Program-made: the position numbers and the translations under genes
Notes under the pieces: model-generated
Told to the model about the DNA's origin: nothing
The model's input: the letters and a program-made list of their open reading frames with translations, nothing else
Databases searched by the model: none
NCBI GenBank assembly: GCA_024401355.1
Contig: JAKSLF010000011.1
Span: 1-64,000, forward strand
Direction: 5' to 3'
Source: Bacteroidales bacterium
GTDB lineage: Bacteria; Bacteroidota; Bacteroidia; Bacteroidales; Marinilabiliaceae
DNA length: 64,000 bases
Shown here: positions 1 through 7,225 of the stretch, in pieces
Layout: the number at the start of each line of letters is the position of its first letter
How positions within the stretch are numbered: the stretch's first letter is position 1

Positions 1-9
1 TTCTGCCAT
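1..9 (-). CDS. Possible first codons of a leftward gene
   Basis: The complement reads ATG GCA GAA from position 9 towards the window edge. A minus-strand TATATTTG box (complement of 48-55) lies at a sensible distance upstream. Only three codons are visible, so no product can be named. This is an inference from start codon plus promoter box only. Confidence 0.2.
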
Positions 10-47
10 ATATATCTATTCATCGTCATATATTATGGTTTGATGGC

Positions 48-55
48 AAATATAG
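48..55 (-). promoter_or_regulatory. -7 box TATATTTG of a leftward promoter
   Basis: The plus strand reads CAAATATA, the complement of a perfect Bacteroidales -7 element (TAnnTTTG). It would serve the putative leftward gene starting at position 9. No clear -33 TTG was identified. Confidence 0.3.
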
Positions 56-146
56 TGAAATGATGAGAATAAACACATTATTCGCGTCATATTTTGACGA
101 GAATAACTACCCTATTCGCCTCAAACTGCATTTTTTTACAATAATT

Positions 147-192
147 CAAACCTGTGTCAAAATTCTACACACCCCTCTCCTTACTTTGCAAT
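147..192 (+). promoter_or_regulatory. Leader/promoter copy A, repeated upstream of a second gene
   Basis: This segment contains CCTGTGTCAAAATTCTACAC, then ACCCCT, then a TTACTTTGC box close to the Bacteroidales -7 consensus. Nearly the same string occurs at 1831-1880 ahead of the next plus-strand gene, and a weaker copy lies at 1757-1790. The conserved block sits where a -33 region or an operator would be, so the genes at 218 and 1967 may share a regulator. Confidence 0.45.
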
Positions 193-217
193 CAGAAACC
201 AATAAAAACATACTAAT

Positions 218-1090
218 ATGGAACAGACAACAATACACTACATCAAGGAAGCGGTTCGGAATCTTGAGAATTGCCAATTTAAAAAAAACATAATTGAGGT
301 GTCTCGGCCCCTCCTGAAGATTATGGACATTCTTAACTTACAGGATACCAATGATGCCGCTGTTTTTTCAATAGCATTTACCCGGATGGCAGATGGTAAT
401 TACACAAATTTGTCCGATATCGCAAGTCATATCGGTTGCTCGCCTATCGATATTCTTGCGTATACTACAGTATTGTCACGACTCTCTAAGTCAGGTTATA
501 TTCAACCTAATGGACGCAGAGTGTCGAACATCATTATGCAGGATTTCGGTATAGATGATGTTGTATCAAGTGCTATAATCGAGAACCGCCCAGTGGAGAT
601 AAAAGCCAATGTTAGCAATACTCAGTTATCAAAATATGACTTTTGCGAAGCCATCGGAAAGGCTATTATCGAAAAGACTATTGGAGTTTTCCGTGACACT
701 CTTATTAACCGCACAGCAAAACTAGAGGACGAATGCCCCCACCTGTCATTTATACGCAATCTTAAAGCGCTTGCTCCTGATATAGAGGATCGTATCTTTT
801 TCTATGACGTGTGCTATGATACTTTTGATGACCGAACCTTTTCCGATTTATACTATACAGTTAGTCATATATATACCGACTATAAAATAATATATATCGA
901 CAAAAGACCCCATAAAAGACCCCATCAATGTCTGTATGAGGATTGCCATCCTCTCATAAAGGCCGGCCTGATTGAACGTTTGGGTCACTGGGGTATCATT
1001 CTGACACACAAAGGAATGGAGTTGTTTTTCGAGGATGATTTGTCTGCCGTCTGTCCTTCTTTGAAATGGAAGGACATTTATAAGTTCTGA
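218..1090 (+). CDS. AAA-ATPase-associated N-terminal module, probably truncated
   Basis: This is a 290-residue protein with a helical, winged-helix-like start (about residues 45-105: a locus-like region with DIASHIGCSPID and a YIQPNGRR wing). A FFYDVCYDTFDD segment and a closing HPLIKAGLIE...LTHKGMELFFEDD segment follow. From memory, Bacteroidales AAA ATPases carry a similar N-terminal region of about 300 residues that runs from such an LTxKG-ELF motif into the Walker A domain. Here the protein stops just after that motif (TGA), with no P-loop downstream. It is either a stand-alone form or a 3-prime-truncated gene. The start is the ATG at 218, just after the repeated leader. The domain assignment is tentative. 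Confidence 0.55.
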   Translation: MEQTTIHYIKEAVRNLENCQFKKNIIEVSRPLLKIMDILNLQDTNDAAVFSIAFTRMADGNYTNLSDIASHIGCSPIDILAYTTVLSRLSKSGYIQPNGRRVSNIIMQDFGIDDVVSSAIIENRPVEIKANVSNTQLSKYDFCEAIGKAIIEKTIGVFRDTLINRTAKLEDECPHLSFIRNLKALAPDIEDRIFFYDVCYDTFDDRTFSDLYYTVSHIYTDYKIIYIDKRPHKRPHQCLYEDCHPLIKAGLIERLGHWGIILTHKGMELFFEDDLSAVCPSLKWKDIYKF

Positions 1091-1185
1091 AGTAGTTAAT
1101 ATATCTGATTTTTTTCACGACCGCCATGAATATGAACGAATCCTGAGCAAGGGAAACAACACGGTGGGATTTAGGAAATAAAAGT

Positions 1186-1698
1186 CTATACGGACAAAAG
1201 ATACGCAATCACATTGTCTGCTATGGCTTTGGTTAGTCCTTTCTGGAAGCTGGTCTGGAACAGATGTGACTTTTGTTCATCCGAAGCAACAGGTTCGTCG
1301 TCGATGATGACATAGTTGCTGACATTGTGAGTCTTGAGATAGTCGGATATCTCAAGACTCTTGGGGTGAGGAATATTGAAATTGTCCAGCATCGATAAAT
1401 CAGCGTTTAACAGCCACTCGTCCGATACTCCATTGCGTGTCACATCGCCTATTTCTCCTTTATATCCCCTATCTCTCCACATCTGGCGCAATCCATCGAG
1501 GCCGTATATACCCTTCCATGATGAGATTACGACAATCTTTGCACCTATCGCATGGACAATTCTATAAAGATTGTCCATAGCAACAGGCGAAAAAAGACGT
1601 CCATAACTATCCTCGCGAGGTTTGTCAGCCTCCTGAAGTTCACGCTGATAGTCCTCGGTATTGAGAACTCCATCGAAATCGAGAAAGATGATTTTCAT
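1186..1698 (-). CDS. HAD-fold phosphatase-like protein (Swiss Army Knife RNA-repair HAD type)
   Basis: This 170-residue protein begins KIIFLDFDGVLNT, the DxD motif I of the haloacid dehalogenase fold. Motif II is VVISSWKG (residues about 55-62), and the acidic motif IV is YVIIDDEP (residues about 128-135). Compact HAD proteins with this SSW and IDDE pattern match the HAD domain described in Swiss Army Knife RNA-repair proteins, so a nucleotide or nucleic-acid phosphatase role is plausible. The gene is divergent from the glycosylase-like gene at 1967, and its ATG at 1698 follows a good -7 box. It ends with TAG; TAA follows four codons later. Confidence 0.75.
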   Translation of the reverse strand: MKIIFLDFDGVLNTEDYQRELQEADKPREDSYGRLFSPVAMDNLYRIVHAIGAKIVVISSWKGIYGLDGLRQMWRDRGYKGEIGDVTRNGVSDEWLLNADLSMLDNFNIPHPKSLEISDYLKTHNVSNYVIIDDEPVASDEQKSHLFQTSFQKGLTKAIADNVIAYLLSV

Positions 1699-1743
1699 AT
1701 ATTATGACTTAAAGTTTGGATAACATCGCCTACTAAACTTTTG

Positions 1744-1751
1744 CAAAGTTA
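1744..1751 (-). promoter_or_regulatory. -7 box TAACTTTG upstream of the HAD gene
   Basis: The plus strand reads CAAAGTTA about 45 bases upstream of the HAD start codon. This is a perfect complement of the Bacteroidales -7 consensus. The -33 match at the expected spacing is weak. The region between this box and 1900 carries the repeated ACCTGTG-type leader blocks. Confidence 0.45.
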
Positions 1752-1756
1752 CACAC

Positions 1757-1790
1757 CACCTGTGCAAAAATTGGACATACCCTTCACTTT
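1757..1790 (+). repeat. Degenerate third copy of the ACCTGTG leader block
   Basis: ACCTGTGCAAAAATTGGACA followed by TACCC aligns with ACCTGTGTCAAAATTCTACA followed by CACCC at 148-173. It lies about 75 bases upstream of the well-preserved copy at 1831, between the divergent HAD and glycosylase-like genes. It may be an extra operator or the scar of a local duplication. Confidence 0.35.
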
Positions 1791-1830
1791 TTACCCTTCT
1801 ATTCTTAATTCCTCTTTTTTCACAAAATCG

Positions 1831-1912
1831 CAAACCTGTGTCACATTTCTGCATACCCCTTCTATTTCTTTGCAACATCAAACCAATACTCATGCGAACA
1901 TGGACAGACAAC
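1831..1912 (+). promoter_or_regulatory. Leader/promoter copy B, including a duplicated start-codon region
   Basis: CAAACCTGTGTCACATTTCT, a GCATACCCCT block, a CTTTGCAACATC block and AAACCAATA all recur in the same order at 147-205. The copy extends into the start region: ATGGACAGACAAC at 1900 against ATGGAACAGACAAC at 218, one base shorter. The ATG at 1900 opens only a 45-codon frame that ends at 2037, so it is best read as a decayed copy of the first gene's 5-prime end. The working start of the next gene is the ATG at 1967. Confidence 0.5.
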
Positions 1913-1966
1913 TGCACCGTGATAGTATGATACAGGAAAAAAATGTCAAACTTAAAATAGTAGCTT

Positions 1967-2971
1967 ATGATACTAGAAAAAGATCTGCAGGTAGCTTACA
2001 GCCAAGATTGGGAATCTCTTGGAATTGTGATGAATGAAATCAATGCTGGCATTCAAACTCCGTTTCTGCTTTCGGTGGCAAGAGGAGAAGGTGACGATGC
2101 TGATGAATCATGGTGGACAGAGGCCGATATCCGAGTAATGTTTTTCGGTAAGGAGGCCAACCAATGGAGAAACGAGGACACCGATGATCCTCTGGAGAGT
2201 ATTGAAGCGGCAATGGCTCTTTACAAGAACTTCTACAGTGTTCACTACAATTATGACGCGCAGGTTGGTCACTTCTATACCGAAAATATGAAATCTTCCT
2301 TTTTCAGGGATGGTGTTAACGGCATAATGTCTGAACTTGGTGTAAGATTTCCGGGCAAAAAGATAGCGTGTCTGACAAACAATATATCAAAATTGTCAAC
2401 AAGTGAAGGGAAATCAGTAAGTGCAGGATTGCACGACATAGAGATGGAAGAACTTAGGGTTATTGTGAAGGAAATCAGAATACTCAAGCCAAACATCCTT
2501 ATATTCTTTACAGGTCCAGGTAATAACAAATATTTCAGATACATAAAGCAACATTTCCTAGTGATTAACCAAGAGAAGCTTGGTGACGTGGAGGAAAGAG
2601 ATGCTGTTAGGCTAATTCTTAACAACGATAGACTTGCCTATAAGACTCACCATCCGCAAGGTCACAAGAATCGTTGGGAGCATTATAATGCCATTCTCGA
2701 TGATATCATGCTCAGCAACCAGAAGAGATTTGAGCAGTTTGTTGAATGTGCCCGATTTATTGTCGATACACAAAAGGTATCCTATTCGATGATTCAACGC
2801 GCGTTTGGCTTTACCATTAGTGAAACTATGCATATCATGGACCAGTTATATGAAACTGGAATAATAGGCCCTGAGGATGCAGGTTCTCCCCGTAGTGTTT
2901 TAATTCCAGACATGGACTCTCTGGAACAACATTTAGCAAGAATAAGGGATGAAAACAGAATATACTTTTGA
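1967..2971 (+). CDS. Uracil-DNA-glycosylase-like protein fused to an FtsK-gamma-like winged helix
   Basis: The first two thirds of this 334-residue protein resemble the uracil-DNA glycosylase superfamily in motif order: VMFFGKEANQW (about residues 56-66), a TNNISK segment, a strand ILIFFTGPG, and THHPQGHKNR where the family has its HPSP-type loop. The last 75 residues (FVECARFIVDTQKVSYSMIQ, a helix turn, MDQLYETGIIGPED, PRSVLI) closely match the gamma winged helix of the FtsK translocase, which reads KOPS DNA, but no FtsK motor is present. A DNA-binding repair or sensor protein is inferred; the catalytic residues are not the canonical set. It follows leader copy B. Confidence 0.55.
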   Translation: MILEKDLQVAYSQDWESLGIVMNEINAGIQTPFLLSVARGEGDDADESWWTEADIRVMFFGKEANQWRNEDTDDPLESIEAAMALYKNFYSVHYNYDAQVGHFYTENMKSSFFRDGVNGIMSELGVRFPGKKIACLTNNISKLSTSEGKSVSAGLHDIEMEELRVIVKEIRILKPNILIFFTGPGNNKYFRYIKQHFLVINQEKLGDVEERDAVRLILNNDRLAYKTHHPQGHKNRWEHYNAILDDIMLSNQKRFEQFVECARFIVDTQKVSYSMIQRAFGFTISETMHIMDQLYETGIIGPEDAGSPRSVLIPDMDSLEQHLARIRDENRIYF

Positions 2972-3042
2972 CAGAATGCATAGATAACACGGAATCTGTA
3001 CAACTCAGATTTACAGGATGTCCAACAATACATTATACAAAC

Positions 3043-3450
3043 ATGATAAATATAGTAAAGCGTGCTTTAATGGCGTCTGTTATTGTGCTTACTAGCTGCA
3101 CTAATACCGGTCATGATAATATCAACACAGATTGTTCCGAAACAGCCGAACTGGACTCGTCTGACATTTTCAACGATAAGGTTCTGTATGGCAGTTGGTT
3201 CACCCCTCACGAGGCATCAATAATGAACATCACATTTAACAGGGATAACACTTTCGAGATGAACGACTATAAGCGGATGGACAACGACTTCATATTTCTT
3301 ACCCACGAAGGTTCATTCTGCGTCAATGGCGAAACTATTACACTTAAATGTAGCGACGGTGAAGAACGGACATTAGAGTATATCGAAATAGAAGGTCGGA
3401 TATACCTATGTAACGATAACTCATTGATGATAAAAGGAATGTTGAATTGA
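3043..3450 (+). CDS. Small uncharacterised lipoprotein (lipocalin-like C-terminus)
   Basis: The 135-residue product starts MINIVKRALMASVIVLTSC, a short SPII signal with lipobox LTSC. The body reads LYGSWFTPHE, MNITFNRDNTFEMN and LTHEGSFCVNGETITL, a pattern of short strands (GxW, then F-DG-F) typical of lipocalin-like domains in Bacteroidales lipoproteins. I chose the ATG at 3043 because the 25 codons upstream in the same frame would destroy the signal peptide. It lies 72 bases after the glycosylase-like gene on the same strand and may be co-transcribed. The function is unknown. Confidence 0.65.
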   Translation: MINIVKRALMASVIVLTSCTNTGHDNINTDCSETAELDSSDIFNDKVLYGSWFTPHEASIMNITFNRDNTFEMNDYKRMDNDFIFLTHEGSFCVNGETITLKCSDGEERTLEYIEIEGRIYLCNDNSLMIKGMLN

Positions 3451-3463
3451 AAATGGCAGTAAG

Positions 3464-3612
3464 ATGAAAGACACAAAGGGACATGTTGTACGCATGCGCG
3501 ACCTGATGTTCGATGCGAGTCTGTTTGAAACATTTCGGACAGACACGGCGCTTGACACCCTTCTTAGCAGCCACAAGGGATTGCCCAGAGGAGTCAACTA
3601 TATGATTGTCGG
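3464..3612 (+). pseudogene. Possible 5-prime fragment of a P-loop ATPase gene
   Basis: The frame from ATG 3464 reads MKDTKGHVVRMRDLMFDASL and continues to GLPRGVNYMIVGAN. GLPRG-N-MIVG is the kind of lead-in that RecA/DnaB-type ATPases have immediately before Walker A. The sequence then runs straight into the antisense of the conserved C-terminus of the ADP-ribosylglycohydrolase gene, so the P-loop is missing. It looks like a gene start cut off by a rearrangement at about 3605. The resemblance is short and could be chance. Confidence 0.3.
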
Positions 3613-4521
3613 AGCAAACCTCCTGCATTTTTCCTCTATAAAGTCCATCTTCAGAGTCGCATCTATCCATGCTTGAGGAATACCATTCTCCTCATTGACC
3701 CCATAAATTATCCCAGCCAATCCTCCTGCAACACATGCAACAGTATCTGTATCATAACCGAAATTGACTGCTTGTAGCACCGCATCCTTGTAACAAGTGG
3801 TGTTGCATACACACCAAAGTGCTGTTTTTAGCGTATGCACCACAAAACCACTACTTTCTACCTCTTCCGCAGGAATTGACATATACTGTTTCAAATCCTT
3901 ATAAATACCAACTTTAGTTTTCTCCGTTACTTGCTCAATAGCCGTCATGATGTCACAACCTGCCAGTATTTTTCTTGCTATGGAGACATAAATCACACAC
4001 GCTTCAGTCGACAATTCATGAGCATGGGTTACTGCTGATGCTTTTCTTATCTCATCATCACTAAAGTTGGTAAAAGCCAAGGGAAGTATATGCATCAGTG
4101 AACCATTCCCGTTTTCATCTTCATCGACACAACCACAAAGCTCTATATCTATACCCTTTTCAAAACGACTCATAGACTTGTAAACACATCCTCCTAGACC
4201 AAAAGGGTTATTCAACGAACAGTTATCTCCATTATTCCACCACTCCCAATACTTAACCATCATGGTTTTCATATCAAGTCTACCCTCTTCATCTATGATC
4301 GCATCCATCATTGACAACGCCATCGACGTATCGTCCGACCATGCACCCCAAGGAACGACACCTTTCCAACGTGATCTTGCTGGTATTCCACCTAGATTAG
4401 CATCCACATGATAACCTGTAGCCACAAAAGATCCACGCTCCTCAAATTCAAAAGGAACACCAAGCGCATCTCCTATCGCCATACCGAACAAAGCATCCCT
4501 TATCGTTTCGTATATACGCAT
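3598..4521 (-). CDS. ADP-ribosylglycohydrolase family protein
   Basis: The product has 307 residues when started at MRIYETIRDALFGMAIGDALG. It carries the family signatures: GMAIGDALGVPFEF near the N-terminus, WSDDTSMALSMMDAI (the metal-binding T/S-DD motif, about residues 55-70), and GYDTDTVACVAGGLAGIIYG near the C-terminus (the second D-D-T metal motif). These enzymes remove ADP-ribose from proteins or small molecules using two Mg ions. I chose the ATG at 4521 rather than the upstream frame to 4668 because homology starts there and a TATCTTTGC box lies just upstream. It sits beside toxin- or defence-like accessory genes, but the fold is also common in housekeeping roles. Confidence 0.85.
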   Translation of the reverse strand: MRIYETIRDALFGMAIGDALGVPFEFEERGSFVATGYHVDANLGGIPARSRWKGVVPWGAWSDDTSMALSMMDAIIDEEGRLDMKTMMVKYWEWWNNGDNCSLNNPFGLGGCVYKSMSRFEKGIDIELCGCVDEDENGNGSLMHILPLAFTNFSDDEIRKASAVTHAHELSTEACVIYVSIARKILAGCDIMTAIEQVTEKTKVGIYKDLKQYMSIPAEEVESSGFVVHTLKTALWCVCNTTCYKDAVLQAVNFGYDTDTVACVAGGLAGIIYGVNEENGIPQAWIDATLKMDFIEEKCRRFAPTII

Positions 4522-4557
4522 AAACAATCTATAAACGTATTTCAATATTTCTAAGCA

Positions 4558-4565
4558 AAGATACA
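4558..4565 (-). promoter_or_regulatory. -7 box TATCTTTG for the ADP-ribosylglycohydrolase gene
   Basis: The plus strand carries CAAAGATA, about 37 bases upstream of the chosen start at 4521. It supports the short start, since the longer alternative frame would contain the promoter. Confidence 0.5.
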
Positions 4566-4731
4566 AATATTGCACACAAAGAATAAGCACAGGATTCGCT
4601 TTTTTATATTCACAATAGTTGTGAATACTAACAACACACCTTTTTTTATCTGCAATATGCGACGTCAAACTTATTTTACTACACTCTACAACAATCTATA
4701 ATGTATATTCATAACTATTCAAAACATTTCA

Positions 4732-4852
4732 CAACGTCTATTGCGTATACTCTTCCTTCGCAAGACCATCGACCTCAGACGCCTCTACCCAATAGATATG
4801 AAAATGGAATCCGACTTCTTGGCTGTCTTGTCCGAGCAATTTAGCAAATCTT
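4732..4852 (+). pseudogene. Decayed copy of a small XRE-type regulator
   Basis: The end of this stretch translates as RKTIDLRRLYPIDMKMESDF and continues to a TAA at 4852. This parallels the C-terminal half of the intact regulator 160 bases downstream (RDTIDVKRLYEISEALEYDF). The DNA matches as well: AACGTCTATTGCGTATAC against AACATCTACGGCATATTC, then ACCATCGACCTCAGACGCCT against ACCATCGACGTCAAGCGCCT. The two halves are in different frames and no helix-turn-helix N-terminus survives, so this is a relic. Confidence 0.6.
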
Positions 4853-5011
4853 AATCCGATGACAATGGTATAACTGTGGAATAATATACACAAATCCGTG
4901 ACAACTAATCACACTAACGTCATTATAAACCACGCATAAAATTTAACATGACCAAACAATTATCGTAAAACTTAATACAGAATTATACAAAATAAAGGTG
5001 TAACAAGCATT

Positions 5012-5233
5012 ATGAGTTACGACATTCACATAGGTTCTCTCATCGAGAAGCGGTTGAAAGATCGCGGATGCTCCGTCACTTGGCTCGCAAAAAAAATCAA
5101 CTGCGAGCGTACCAACATCTACGGCATATTCAAACGTGACACCATCGACGTCAAGCGCCTCTACGAAATCAGCGAAGCCCTAGAATACGACTTTTTCGAG
5201 GTCGTGAGAGACGCAATGAGGAAAGAACAATAA
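5012..5233 (+). CDS. Small XRE-family helix-turn-helix regulator
   Basis: This 73-residue protein is essentially one helix-turn-helix: IGSLIEKRLKDRGCSVTWLA, KKINCERTNIYGIFK, then a C-terminal helix with LYEISEALEYDFFEVV. Bacteroidales carry many such minimal regulators of the phage-repressor fold. It is followed after 20 bases by the dynamin-like gene on the same strand, so it is probably the controller of that pair, as single-domain XRE proteins often are in mobile and defence cassettes. A decayed relative lies just upstream. Confidence 0.85.
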   Translation: MSYDIHIGSLIEKRLKDRGCSVTWLAKKINCERTNIYGIFKRDTIDVKRLYEISEALEYDFFEVVRDAMRKEQ

Positions 5234-5253
5234 TTTAGCATATATATAGTACT

Positions 5254-7221
5254 ATGGCAGAAAATGAAATGACAAAGAAAACCTCGATTAAAAAGGGGTT
5301 GGATCAATTTAAGGATAAGATTCTTGACATCTTTTCAGTTGATAATATCGATGATATTCAAACTGATGGAATAAAGAATAAACTGAAAGATTTCCAAGCA
5401 AGTTACGTAAAAAGTACAGTTGAAGAGGTAAGTCATGTGAAGAATGAAGTCGAATCGGCAGTTTATATTGGAATGCTAGGTCGTTATTCTCATGGTAAGT
5501 CTGCTTTGGTCAATGCATTGTTTAATTTGGATGAAATCGATAAGCTGCCAGAAGGTGAGGGGGTAGTCACCTCCAAAGTAACTTTGGTAAATTTCGATTG
5601 CGAAGATAGCTGTGCCATAGCCTACGAAGTAAACGGTGATGAGGAAAAGCAAATCGACATATCTGTTCTTCAGAATAGTGTCAAGCAAAATGACGCGGCA
5701 AGTTTGGTTGACTATTACAAAATCAGTTTGCCTGTAAGTGGGAATCAATTTGCTGAAGAATTTAGGGGGAATGGAATCAACCTTATTGATTTGCCAGGAT
5801 TAGGTGGTCCATATTTTAAGGATACGAGAAAGACCAAAAGGTATGTTGATGACCTAGATATGGTTATCTTGACTATACGTATTGACCAAATCAAAGAAGC
5901 TGCCCTTCACGTACGCCCACAGCTTATTAATTGCTCAATTCCAGTTATACCAGTGTTGACGTATGCTGATATGGCAAGGGAAAGTGATCTGTATGCTGAT
6001 TGCAAAGGTAACCTGTCAGATGACAGCGAAGGTGATGAAATAATTGCAAAGGCAAAGGATATACTAAGTGAACAAATTCCTGAGATATCAAAGTATTTGG
6101 GTAATCTGATTGCAGTTTCTTCACCGAATGGTTATAACATTCCACAGTTACGCGAACTTATACTCAGTTTTGTTAAAGAAGAAAGTATTGCTATTAAGAA
6201 ATCTCGACAGGAAATCTCTCCAGTTTTCAAACGTCGTTCGCAAAGTCTAAAGAAAGCCTATGTGTCTCTTAAGAACAATCTGTCTAATTTTGAATCCTCG
6301 TTTGTTAATCTATATAATGGTTTGTCTCCTGACAAAAACAATTTTTCTTTGGATTTAAAATCTGTATTCCAACACCGTGAAATGCAAAAGCTCAAACGTC
6401 AGTTTATCAAGGACTGCGAGCATGAAATTGACGAGTTTTGTAAGGAAGCAAAATCTCGAATGTCTGAAATCAGTAGTCAAATTTCGATTTCTGATGTAGT
6501 TAAAGGTGTGGATGAAATAAAAAAATCTATTAATGCGAATGGTGGAATAGGTGGAAACCATTCTGACGCTATTAAGTCTTATTTTTCAGAATATAAAAAT
6601 GAAATATGTGACTATTTGACTAGATATTTCAATGAATTATCTTATGATAAACGGTCATTGTCAAAGATTAAGAGTGATGTCGAATCAATTCTGAATGATG
6701 ATTATAATTCAGAGTGGGATAAGGTTTTTGATATAGAGGATGTTAGAAATGATTTAGCAAAGGAAATAGGTATTTACTCTGCAATGACGGGTTTTCAAAT
6801 TCTAAAGGAAATATGTACAGATATAAATTCATTAATTTTATTTTTTGCTGGTGTTGGATTGGTAACGTTTTCAAGTAGTTTGGTTCCAGAGTTTGTACGT
6901 ACCATTGGTTATGTCATGATGTTTGGAGCGGTAATTAAAGTATTTATTAGTGTTCCTAATATTAAAGAAAAGCATTTCGGAAATTTTAAAAGAAAGGTTA
7001 TTGATTCTTTCAAGATGAGTATTGATCCCAATAGTCGCAAAGAGTTATTAAGGCAAGAATGCGATAGGGTGATTGCTGAAATTGCCGATGAACTGCAAGA
7101 TGGTGTCGGATTAAATGACTATTCTAAAGATCAGCGTAGTGTTAGTCGAATGCAAGAAAAAGTGAGTGAGCAGATTCAGAAATTGACTGATATTATTGAC
7201 GATGAAATAAGACAAATCTAA
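5254..7221 (+). CDS. Dynamin-like large GTPase with membrane hairpin
   Basis: This 655-residue protein has clear GTPase motifs: G1 GRYSHGKS (residues 76-83), a G2 threonine in VVTSKVT (about 104-110), G3 DLPGLGG (179-185), and G4 as TYAD (236-239) instead of the usual T/NKxD. A long helical middle (about 310-510) leads to two hydrophobic helices (about 520-545 and 548-570) and a second helical segment. This is the plan of bacterial dynamin-like proteins, which bind GTP and remodel or tether membranes. It is AT-rich compared with the core genes. It stands four bases from its partner gene and shortly after an XRE regulator. The role is inferred; antiphage or membrane-stress functions are known for other bacterial dynamin pairs. 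Confidence 0.8.
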   Translation: MAENEMTKKTSIKKGLDQFKDKILDIFSVDNIDDIQTDGIKNKLKDFQASYVKSTVEEVSHVKNEVESAVYIGMLGRYSHGKSALVNALFNLDEIDKLPEGEGVVTSKVTLVNFDCEDSCAIAYEVNGDEEKQIDISVLQNSVKQNDAASLVDYYKISLPVSGNQFAEEFRGNGINLIDLPGLGGPYFKDTRKTKRYVDDLDMVILTIRIDQIKEAALHVRPQLINCSIPVIPVLTYADMARESDLYADCKGNLSDDSEGDEIIAKAKDILSEQIPEISKYLGNLIAVSSPNGYNIPQLRELILSFVKEESIAIKKSRQEISPVFKRRSQSLKKAYVSLKNNLSNFESSFVNLYNGLSPDKNNFSLDLKSVFQHREMQKLKRQFIKDCEHEIDEFCKEAKSRMSEISSQISISDVVKGVDEIKKSINANGGIGGNHSDAIKSYFSEYKNEICDYLTRYFNELSYDKRSLSKIKSDVESILNDDYNSEWDKVFDIEDVRNDLAKEIGIYSAMTGFQILKEICTDINSLILFFAGVGLVTFSSSLVPEFVRTIGYVMMFGAVIKVFISVPNIKEKHFGNFKRKVIDSFKMSIDPNSRKELLRQECDRVIAEIADELQDGVGLNDYSKDQRSVSRMQEKVSEQIQKLTDIIDDEIRQI

Positions 7222-7225
7222 TATT

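Larger units (their letters stand above)
4522..5011. other. Intergenic region with regulator relic
   Basis: This stretch holds the ADP-ribosylglycohydrolase promoter (minus strand, near 4558) and the XRE relic (4732-4852). An AT-rich leader follows to the XRE gene at 5012. I found no convincing TTG/TAnnTTTG promoter for the plus-strand gene and no RNA gene. Confidence 0.5.

Noticed and set aside
1900-2037. Short frame MDRQLHRDSMIQEKN... ahead of the glycosylase-like gene
   Set aside because: The start is a decayed copy of the 218 gene's start, and the frame overlaps the start of the real gene without resembling a peptide family. It is listed as part of the duplicated leader instead.
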